A stretch of 64,000 nt of DNA from Szabonella alba (GTDB taxonomy: Bacteria > Pseudomonadota > Alphaproteobacteria > Rhodobacterales > Rhodobacteraceae), in contig NZ_JAESVN010000007.1 of assembly GCF_016765775.1 (NCBI RefSeq), forward strand, positions 56,875 to 120,874. Direction: 5' to 3'. Positions 55,588 to 64,000 of this stretch are shown one piece after another (position 1 is the stretch's first letter; each line of letters starts with the position of its first letter). The notes beneath the pieces were generated by a model. It saw nothing but the letters and a program-made list of their open reading frames with translations, ran no database searches and was not told the origin of the DNA. Position numbers and translations under genes: made by a program.

Positions 55588-56379
55588 TCACGTTACCACT
55601 TCCTCGATCTTTTCCAACTCTAGCCTAGATTGCTCATCAGTGAGGCGCCATCGCTTGATGACGTAAAATACGAGTGCTTTTCTAGTTTCTAAGGTAATGC
55701 GTGTTCGGTCTTGAAAGCCGTACTCTAGCCGGACGACCCGCGCCTGTGCGTCCGAGAGATCTGAACGCGGACATATCCACATGCGCACGAAACTATGCCA
55801 GTCAGTGTCGAAAGGAAGGGGTGACACTCTATCCCGTGTTCCAACTGGGCCTTGGTTGGCCATTCTGATCGGAAGATAATCCCGGTAAGCCCCATGCTTA
55901 TGGCTCCAGGCCCGAAGATGGATCGCCTCTCCATCGTAATGAAACCGAACCGGGCTGATCCATTGCGGCTCGGAAGCACCGCTGCTCATGGACGTATAGC
56001 TGATCTGGATGTCCCGCTCGCCTCTCATTGCGCGGTAGAGTTGAGCAATGACGGCGCAGTTCATCACCCGATTGGGCAGTGGGATGCTTGCGCCAAGGCA
56101 GTCTGTGCCCTCGCTGAGCAAGTCGAATACCTGTTCGGGGCCGGCATCGGACAGTGCCCTGTGGTCGCTCCCAGAAAAATAGGTCTTCTCCGTCGCGTCA
56201 TACACCGGAGGTGTCTGCGTTAGCGACAGATAGGTGCGGAAGTCTACGGCCGCCTGCGCCATGGAGATGTCGAAGCGCTGCCTTAAGTCCCGACGATTTG
56301 CCTGACCTCTCCATGTAAGACATTGATCCAAGAACAGGATCCGTTCGCGCTGCGCATGTTTCAGAGATTCAAGGTTCAT
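55588..56379 (-). CDS. WYL-domain transcriptional regulator
   Basis: 263-residue regulator with an N-terminal winged-HTH region (RANRRDLRQRFDISMAQAAV) and a WYL-type ligand-binding domain (RDIQISYTSMSSGASEPQWI, YDGEAIHLRAWSHKHGAYRD). WYL regulators such as BrxR and CapW sit at the head of defence operons and repress them. It is first in the leftward SIR2-HerA-KTSC unit and divergent from sbcD across 72 bases, so it may control both. ATG at 56379. Confidence 0.85.
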   Translation of the reverse strand: MNLESLKHAQRERILFLDQCLTWRGQANRRDLRQRFDISMAQAAVDFRTYLSLTQTPPVYDATEKTYFSGSDHRALSDAGPEQVFDLLSEGTDCLGASIPLPNRVMNCAVIAQLYRAMRGERDIQISYTSMSSGASEPQWISPVRFHYDGEAIHLRAWSHKHGAYRDYLPIRMANQGPVGTRDRVSPLPFDTDWHSFVRMWICPRSDLSDAQARVVRLEYGFQDRTRITLETRKALVFYVIKRWRLTDEQSRLELEKIEEVVT

Positions 56380-56393
56380 GCGAGGAAGACTAC

Positions 56394-56421
56394 TTGACTC
56401 GTCGCCCCTCGTCCATACAGT
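56394..56421 (+). promoter_or_regulatory. Candidate sigma-70-type promoter for sbcD
   Basis: TTGACT (56394-56399) and TACAGT (56416-56421) separated by 16 bases, 30 bases upstream of the sbcD ATG at 56452, in the WYL-sbcD divergent spacer. The spacer is markedly AT-richer than its surroundings. Confidence 0.45.
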
Positions 56422-56451
56422 AACAACACGTATAGAAACTGGATGCCATAG

Positions 56452-57588
56452 ATGCGATTACTTCATACCGCTGATCTTCACCTAGGCCGCCAGTTCATGG
56501 GGCTCAGCCTTGAAGCGGACCACGAGTACGTTCTGGGCCAGATCGTTGATGCCTTGGTGGCGGAGCATGTGGATGTGCTGGTGATCGCTGGCGATGTGTT
56601 TGATCGCGCCTCGCCTCCCAATTCGGCGATCCGTCAGTTCAACCGTTTCCTGAAGCGCGTGGCAGAAGAGACTGCAGCCGCCGTCGTGATGATTTCTGGC
56701 AACCATGATTCCGGTGACCGGATCGAGGCGATGTCTGTCTTCTCGACTGCGTCGCGGGTGCTGGTGCGCGGGATTGCGACTGCGGCAGAGGTCCCATTGG
56801 TGCTAAGTGACGCGCATGGCGATGTCGCCTTCTCCGCGCTGTCCTTTTCCTATGAGTACGCAGCGCGTGAAGTGTTCGGGGATGAAGGCATAAGCACGCC
56901 TGCCGACGTTATCACGGCTCAGATCGCTGCAGCGAGAGCGTATGTGCCGAAGGGCGCGCGGTGGGTCGTGGTAGCCCACGCCTTCGTCGCAGGAGGGGCG
57001 GCTGGAGAAACTGAGCGCGCCCTGACCCGGGTCGGCGGTATTGAAACCGTTCCCGCCGAAGTCTTCGCCGGGGCGACCTATGCAGCGCTGGGGCATTTGC
57101 ACAAGCCGCAAGAAGTGAGCGCGTCCCATATCCGGTACTCGGGATCTCCCCTCGCATTTGGTTTCGACGAGGCAGGCGCCGAAAAGTCCATGATCATTGT
57201 CGATCTGAACGCGGAGACCGTCGATATTCGCACCTTGCCGTTCCGACCGCTGCGGCAGGTGCGCTCGCTGACCGGGGCCTTTGCGGACCTTCTGGCGGGT
57301 ACCCCCTCGGAGGATTTCATCCAGGCTATCCTGACCGATGCGAGCCCTTTGATCGATCCGATGAAGCGGCTGCGGGTTACCTATCCGAATGCCTGCCATC
57401 TGGCCTATGCCAAGCAAGCGCGAGCGCAGGAAGTCAAGACGCTTGGTACGGGGTCGGCAGTGGTCACACCTGTCGAAATGATCGGTGACTTTCTAAAGGT
57501 AGTGCGCGGTCGGGACGCGAGCGGTCCGGAAATGGCGATCCTCGCCGACAAGCTGCATGTGGCCGTGTCCGCGGAAGATCGAACATGA
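56452..57588 (+). CDS. sbcD: SbcD/Mre11-like nuclease subunit
   Basis: 378-residue Mre11-type phosphoesterase, nuclease half of the SbcCD complex that cleaves DNA hairpins and protein-blocked ends. Metal-binding motifs are present in order: ADLHLGR, GDVFDRASPP, GNHDSGDR, VVAHAF and GHLHKPQ. Start at ATG 56452. Its stop overlaps sbcC by ATGA. Its presence in a mobile cargo region beside a defence operon may mean an accessory, not housekeeping, copy. Confidence 0.92.
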   Translation: MRLLHTADLHLGRQFMGLSLEADHEYVLGQIVDALVAEHVDVLVIAGDVFDRASPPNSAIRQFNRFLKRVAEETAAAVVMISGNHDSGDRIEAMSVFSTASRVLVRGIATAAEVPLVLSDAHGDVAFSALSFSYEYAAREVFGDEGISTPADVITAQIAAARAYVPKGARWVVVAHAFVAGGAAGETERALTRVGGIETVPAEVFAGATYAALGHLHKPQEVSASHIRYSGSPLAFGFDEAGAEKSMIIVDLNAETVDIRTLPFRPLRQVRSLTGAFADLLAGTPSEDFIQAILTDASPLIDPMKRLRVTYPNACHLAYAKQARAQEVKTLGTGSAVVTPVEMIGDFLKVVRGRDASGPEMAILADKLHVAVSAEDRT

Positions 57589-60500
57589 GACCTATCCGCC
57601 TTTCCCTCCAGGCCTTCGGTCCCTTCGCCGCGAAGGAGGTCGTCGATTTCCGGTTCGCGTTGGAGTCCGGTCTGTTTGGCGTCTACGGCCAGACCGGGGC
57701 AGGCAAATCGACCCTGTTCTCGGCTATTTCCTTCGCGTTGTTCGGGGAGCCGACAAAGGCCGAACAAGAGCCACGGTCGCTGCGCTCGGACCACGCCGCC
57801 GCGGATCTTCCCACCGAGGTCGAACTGGTCTTCGAGCTTGGCGCCAAGACCTATCTGATCCGCCGTCGTCCGGCGCAGGAACGTCCGAAGGCGCGTGGAG
57901 AAGGGATGACGGCAGATGCGGCCGAGGCCTCACTGTTCGATGTCACCGGGATCGCGCTTGATGCGTTGGGATCGGGGCAGTCAGGCCGGGTCATCGCCGA
58001 AAGGAAGGTCTCTGTCGTCGGGCAGGAGATCGAGAAGCTGCTGGGCTATGGCGCGGATCACTTTCGCCAGATCGTGCTTCTGCCCCAAGGCAAGTTCGAG
58101 ACGTTCCTCGCGGCCAAGACCGATGCCCGCGTCGAGATCCTTCGAGAATTGTTCGACGTGAAGGTCTATCGCGACCTAGCCGCCCGTCTGAAGGAAGAGG
58201 CCGCTCAGGCTGAGCGCAACTTGCGGGAACAGCGCGCGCTTTACATCGTCCGTCTCCAGGAACGGGGCTTTGAAAGCATCGAGGCGCTGGAACTGGCGAT
58301 GGAGGGCGCCGCGGCGCAGGTCGGTGAAAGGCAGCAAGCTCAGGGCATCGCGGATGCTGCGGCAGAAGCCGCTCGCCAGGCTTTGACCAAGGGCGAGCAG
58401 GTCGAAAAGGCCTTCGCCGCCGTCGATGCCGCACGCCAGGCGCTGGACAGTCTAGAGACGAAGACGGTTGAGATTGACGCTTTGGCGAAGCGGGTAGAGA
58501 CGACCGGGAATGCCTTGCAGGCGCGCGATATTGAAACGGCATGGCAAGAGGCGGAGCGGGACCTGAGGGATGCGGCGAAGGCCGTGACCGGCACCGAGAC
58601 GGATCTGGGAACCGCGATCCAGGCACGGCAGGACTCCGAGCGGGACTTGGCCGAGGCCAAGGCGGGTGATGGAAAGAGGCAGGCGGTTCAGGCGGATCTG
58701 ACGCGGCTGGAGGAGATCGAGCAGAGAGTCGGGCAGGCCGCGCTGCTGAAAGCCTTGTTTGAAGATGCCGCGAAGGAGGAGGGCAGGGCGAAACGCGCGC
58801 TGGCCGAGACCGAAAGGGCGCACGAGACGCTCCAGTCGCGACGCGACGCGACCGATACGGGGCTTGAACAGGCGCGCAAGACCGAGGCGTCCCGCGGCAA
58901 GCTGACCAGCGACTTGGCCGAGGTGGACCGGGAGCTGAGTAAATCCGGGGCGCTTACCAGGGCAGAACAGGCGGTCTCAGAGGCCGAAGAAAACGTTGAG
59001 GCCGCATCGGATGCGCTGGCGGCGAAGACGAAAACGGCCGAAGCTGCCGAGTTGGCGCTGACCGAGGCCGAGGCACGCCTTACACGCACCCAGGCGATCA
59101 TCCTGGCGGAGAAACTGACCGAGGGTGCCCCATGTCCCGTCTGCGGATCCCCCGACCATCCCGCGCCGGCCGAAGGCACGCCAGAGCAGTCCGGCCTGAC
59201 CGAGGTGTTCCGGCAGGCGCAGGCGGACGCGAGGGCTGAATCGGAGGCCCATATCCGGGCCGAAAGCGCGTTGGGCCATTGCCTGACGCGGCTTGACGAA
59301 AGGAAACGAGCTCTGTCCGAACAGGACCGGCCAGCGCGCTCAGTCGCCAGTCTCGAGACCGACAAGTTGCGGCTGGAGGGGGAGCTTGCTGCGATTGGGG
59401 ATACCGTCGACATTGACGCGATGGCAGAACGGCTTGACCGGCTGAAGCAGGATCTGAGGGATGCCGAAGCTGCCGCGGCCACGGCGCGGACCAGAGCAGG
59501 CAGGGCTGAGACAGCCTCGGCCACGGCAAGAGCAAAGCACGAAGCGGTGGTCGGGTCCTTGCCCGAGGAGTTGAGATCGCCCGAGGCGGTCGCGGCCCGG
59601 CGTGATCTTCTGCTCAGCACCCGGAAGCAGCTGTCCGAAGCGCTTGACCGGGCGGAACAGGGTGACCGAAAGGCGAGCGAGGTGCTGACCAGGACGCAGG
59701 AGCAGCTTGAGGCCGCAAGGCGCGCAAGCGAAACGCAGCTGCGGCGCGCGGAAAAGGCGCGCAATGACTTCACCGCCCGACTGGAAGAGGTTGGGCTGGA
59801 TGAAGCGACATACGCGGCCTGTAAGGTGCATTTCCCGACGCTCGTCGAGGACCGAGAGACCGTACGCGCCCATCGCGAAAAGCTAATTGCGGCGCAGACG
59901 ACCTGGCAGGATGCCGCGGTCGCCTGTGCGGAGCGTGAGCGGCCAGACCTCGCCCCGCTCGAGCAAACACAGGAAAGTACTGCGCATGCAGTAAAGGCGG
60001 CCAACATCGCCTTGGCCGAGGCGCAAACGGACGTCGACGCATTGATGCATTTCAAGCGGTCATTGGCCGAGGCGCTTGCCAGAACCGAAGAACTCGAGGC
60101 CAAAACAGGGCCGCTCCGGGGTCTGGCCGATCTAGCCAACGGCAAGAACGAGCTCAGCATGACGCTCGAAACTTTTGCCATCGCGGCCATGTTCGATCAG
60201 GTGCTTGAGGCGGCGAACCTGCGGCTCGACCTCATGATGCGCGGACGCTATCGGCTCGAGCGCGGGGTCGAGGCATCCGGCGGACGCGGCAAGCGCGGGC
60301 TGGAGATCGAGGTCTTCGACGTCAATACCGGCAAGGCACGCCCGACTGCAACCTTGTCGGGCGGCGAGACCTTCATCTCCGCACTGGCCCTGGCGCTAGG
60401 GCTCGCCGATGTGGTCGAGAGCCTGTCCGGCAAGATACGGATGGACACGATCTTCATCGATGAAGGCTTCGGCAGCCTCGACACCGAAAACGGTGCGGGC

Positions 60501-60665
60501 ACGCTCGACCAGGTCCTTCAGGTTCTTGCGGCATTGACCAAAGGCAGCCGGGCAGTGGGACTGATCTCGCACGTAGGACTGGTGCAGGAGGCCATCCCGC
60601 AAGGTTTCTACGTTCGGTCGACTCCGGGCGGCAGTAAGGTCGAGGAGCGGAGGGGGCTGTCGTGA
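57585..60665 (+). CDS. sbcC: SbcC/Rad50-like ATPase
   Basis: 1026-residue Rad50-type ATPase: Walker A GQTGAGKST (35-43), long coiled-coil arms, zinc hook CPVCGSPDHP (C517, C520), signature ATLSGGETFISALAL and Walker B TIFIDEGFGSLD. It forms the SbcCD exonuclease/endonuclease with the preceding gene. Overlaps of 4 bases with both neighbours show tight coupling, including to the small zinc-ribbon gene downstream. Confidence 0.93.
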   Translation: MRPIRLSLQAFGPFAAKEVVDFRFALESGLFGVYGQTGAGKSTLFSAISFALFGEPTKAEQEPRSLRSDHAAADLPTEVELVFELGAKTYLIRRRPAQERPKARGEGMTADAAEASLFDVTGIALDALGSGQSGRVIAERKVSVVGQEIEKLLGYGADHFRQIVLLPQGKFETFLAAKTDARVEILRELFDVKVYRDLAARLKEEAAQAERNLREQRALYIVRLQERGFESIEALELAMEGAAAQVGERQQAQGIADAAAEAARQALTKGEQVEKAFAAVDAARQALDSLETKTVEIDALAKRVETTGNALQARDIETAWQEAERDLRDAAKAVTGTETDLGTAIQARQDSERDLAEAKAGDGKRQAVQADLTRLEEIEQRVGQAALLKALFEDAAKEEGRAKRALAETERAHETLQSRRDATDTGLEQARKTEASRGKLTSDLAEVDRELSKSGALTRAEQAVSEAEENVEAASDALAAKTKTAEAAELALTEAEARLTRTQAIILAEKLTEGAPCPVCGSPDHPAPAEGTPEQSGLTEVFRQAQADARAESEAHIRAESALGHCLTRLDERKRALSEQDRPARSVASLETDKLRLEGELAAIGDTVDIDAMAERLDRLKQDLRDAEAAAATARTRAGRAETASATARAKHEAVVGSLPEELRSPEAVAARRDLLLSTRKQLSEALDRAEQGDRKASEVLTRTQEQLEAARRASETQLRRAEKARNDFTARLEEVGLDEATYAACKVHFPTLVEDRETVRAHREKLIAAQTTWQDAAVACAERERPDLAPLEQTQESTAHAVKAANIALAEAQTDVDALMHFKRSLAEALARTEELEAKTGPLRGLADLANGKNELSMTLETFAIAAMFDQVLEAANLRLDLMMRGRYRLERGVEASGGRGKRGLEIEVFDVNTGKARPTATLSGGETFISALALALGLADVVESLSGKIRMDTIFIDEGFGSLDTENGAGTLDQVLQVLAALTKGSRAVGLISHVGLVQEAIPQGFYVRSTPGGSKVEERRGLS

Positions 60666-60967
60666 CGGACCGTTGGTACTACCGCAAGGCCCACACCCGC
60701 CGACTGTGGACAGGGCTGACAGTCTCTGTCCGCGGCAATTGGGTTCTCCGGAGCGAAAAAACAAGCAGTAAGAGCCCGACGTTCAAGCGCGTGTGCCCAA
60801 TATGCGGTGCGCCGATCGTGAGCATTGGTATGCCGAAAGGTGGCTGGGTACATTTCGAGGGGGGTAAAGGTCTGACACGCATAAAACACCCATGCTTGCA
60901 TCTCGGCGAAGGGCTGAGCAGTCGGCGGGATGCGACTACGCCAGATCTATTTGAAACACGCCGATAG
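60662..60967 (+). CDS. Small zinc-ribbon protein coupled to sbcC
   Basis: 101-residue basic protein with CPICGAPIVSIG and a later HPCLHLGEG, suggesting one zinc ribbon with Cys/His ligands. The start is GTG at 60662, overlapping the sbcC stop (GTGA); no better start exists. Translation is therefore probably coupled to SbcC, and the protein may be a partner or DNA-contact factor of the complex. No family recognised. Confidence 0.6.
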   Translation: MTDRWYYRKAHTRRLWTGLTVSVRGNWVLRSEKTSSKSPTFKRVCPICGAPIVSIGMPKGGWVHFEGGKGLTRIKHPCLHLGEGLSSRRDATTPDLFETRR

Positions 60968-61059
60968 TGCTAAACTTCTTCCTCACGAAGCTTGCGAATA
61001 ACTTAGTCCGACACCAAATATAGACGAGCAACACAAAAAAATACCACATGGAGGTAAGA

Positions 61060-61308
61060 ATGGCGACCAATCGTAAAAGCACTTCAAATGGCGTTGCATC
61101 GCTTGCGGCGGACACTCTATTCAAGCCAGGTTCCTCGCATATTGCCCGTAAACTTGCGGGCTCGGCGTTGTCGCAGTCCAATACAAATAGACAAACGGGT
61201 GCAAAGATGGAGGATCTTGCTTCTAAAGTCCTTCGCAGTGATCGTTACTCTGAGAGAACCAAAACGCTTGCTGGTTCGGTCTTGTCCCAGTCGAACAAGA
61301 AACGCTGA
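61060..61308 (+). CDS. Small protein of two tandem AGS-L-SQ repeats
   Basis: 82-residue basic protein built of two ~30-residue repeats: VASLAADTLFKPGSSHIARK with LAGSALSQSNTNR, then LASKVLRSDRYSERTKT with LAGSVLSQSNKKR. Start at ATG 61060 with a good GGAGGT upstream, preceded by an AT-rich, promoter-like 92-base stretch. Similar single-repeat small proteins are scattered in bacterial islands without assigned function. Confidence 0.65.
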   Translation: MATNRKSTSNGVASLAADTLFKPGSSHIARKLAGSALSQSNTNRQTGAKMEDLASKVLRSDRYSERTKTLAGSVLSQSNKKR

Positions 61309-61948
61309 GATTGAACAGTGAAGGGTTAGACTTGGCTGGCAGTGGATCTGATACTATCGCTGATCAATACTGCCGGCCTGCGACCGCCTCACACATTATA
61401 GAAATTCAATCATCAACTCAAGTATCCGGTAAGTGCCAGCCGTCTAACAAACGCTCAGCCGCAGATCGCATGAGCCACAGCTTTGGTGATCCCGATGCGC
61501 TTGCCCTGCCGCAGCGCCGTCAGACCGCTTTGCGCCCGTTGGGAACAATACTGGTTGAGTGTTTGCTGCGGAGCAAAACGAACGACAGCTTCCGGGTATG
61601 CGGCAGTGCAGCATATGTCGAGATCGATCGGCGGCTTTGGGCCGAACTTTGCGAGCGTCGCTCAGATCACCTGCGCGAGGATGGGCTTGCATGATGCACG
61701 GCATCCGCGTTAGCCTTTGATCAGGATCTGGCTGGAACGTCTTGCTGTGCGAGCAGATGTTCATATCCCCTGTGAGCCGCACATTCGCACAGCGTCGCGC
61801 CATTATTTGCGCTACGCCATGCTGCTCAGGACTACGCCAATGCCCTATTCTGTACGCTGCCAACATCCGAACGCCGCCATGCGCTTCTCTGTAACGCTTT
61901 GGAATTGCTTCGTAGAGTTCGTGCATCCCCAAAGGTCACGGCACGACG
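61309..61948. other. Gene-free stretch with no recognised content
   Basis: 640 bases between the repeat protein and the recombinase region. Open frames on both strands (for example 61444-61932 minus) lack ribosome-binding sites and recognisable motifs. It may hold a decayed gene; I see no complete feature. Confidence 0.4.
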
Positions 61949-62134
61949 ATGGCACGGCAACCGAACACCATTCACAAGGCGGAAGCGCAGAGCGGCAAAC
62001 CCGAGCTGACGCTGATGACCGCGTCGGATGGCCGCGATCCTCGGCTGGTCGCTCTGGTCCGCCTTCTCGCTCGCCGGGCCGCGCGCGGCCTCTACGAGCA
62101 ACAGCTGAAGGATCACCGGCCGCCGCACCCTTGA
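61949..62134 (+). CDS. Small basic protein preceding the recombinase
   Basis: 61-residue protein ending 19 bases before the recombinase (MARQPNTIHKAEAQSGKPEL, then RLVALVRLLARRAARGLYEQ). Short proteins with an L-V-R-L-L-A-R-x-A-A motif often sit just before large serine recombinases in alphaproteobacterial islands; a helper or excision-factor role is a guess. The ribosome-binding site is weak. Confidence 0.55.
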   Translation: MARQPNTIHKAEAQSGKPELTLMTASDGRDPRLVALVRLLARRAARGLYEQQLKDHRPPHP

Positions 62135-62153
62135 ACACTCTGGAGGCCTGACC

Positions 62154-63950
<1,797 letters not shown>

Positions 63951-64000
63951 ACTTGGCGCTTTGTTTTGCGCGGATTTGATATCGTTCGGAGATCTGGCTT

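Noticed and set aside
61444..61932. 162-codon minus-strand frame that might be a transposase remnant
   Set aside because: No DDE, HTH or other transposase motif could be found on either strand, and no terminal inverted repeats flank it.

Overview
The window looks like a chromosomal segment from a GC-rich alphaproteobacterium of the Rhodobacteraceae, most likely Paracoccus or a close relative. The evidence is the family resemblance of its core genes (a long ~535-residue isocitrate lyase, malate synthase A, two ScfR/RamB-type regulators), cobalamin riboswitches, and the gene order of the mobile-element backbone. I had no database access, so the genus is an inference.

Left part (1-20043), core metabolism. 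A methionine-synthesis pair mesX-mesD (53-2095) is followed by a complete 2-methylcitrate (propionate) operon transcribed leftwards: thioesterase, prpD, prpC, prpB, acnA (9224 to 2364). It diverges from a ScfR/PrpR-like regulator (9343-10725). Next come metR, diverging from a methylenetetrahydrofolate-reductase-like gene, then queH. A scar region (13355-15000) carries the tail of a TRAP permease gene and two cobalamin riboswitches that no longer sit in front of a recognisable B12 gene. The glyoxylate shunt genes aceB and aceA are transcribed leftwards, divergent from a second ScfR/RamB paralogue (18604-20043).

Middle part (20347-46592), backbone of an integrative mobilisable element, almost all on the minus strand. 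It encodes a coupling protein (TraG/VirD4), a DUF3363 relaxase, a lytic transglycosylase, DUF736, TraF peptidase, DUF2840, ParA, RepA, small DNA-binding proteins, SSB, DUF2493, a Toprim protein, a 1448-residue methylase-helicase, several small conserved proteins, a ParB-like protein, DUF2958 and an ArdC-type antirestriction protein. Many genes overlap by ATGA. No mating-pair (trb/virB) genes are present in the window. Three of the minus-strand genes carry the same structured ~42-base leader just before the start codon.

Right part (46954-62150), cargo. It holds an H-NS-like protein, a pRiA4b ORF-3 protein, and a 1304-residue SMC-like ATPase whose C-terminus appears to carry two tandem S24/LexA-type domains. 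A leftward operon encodes a WYL regulator, SIR2, HerA and a KTSC protein (a SIR2-HerA type defence system). A divergent rightward operon encodes SbcD, SbcC and a small zinc-ribbon protein, followed by a small protein built of two repeats. This reads as a defence/DNA-processing island. The element ends with a large serine recombinase whose reading frame runs into an initiator tRNA-Met gene (63874-63950), with a duplicated att-like sequence. No matching left attachment site was found.
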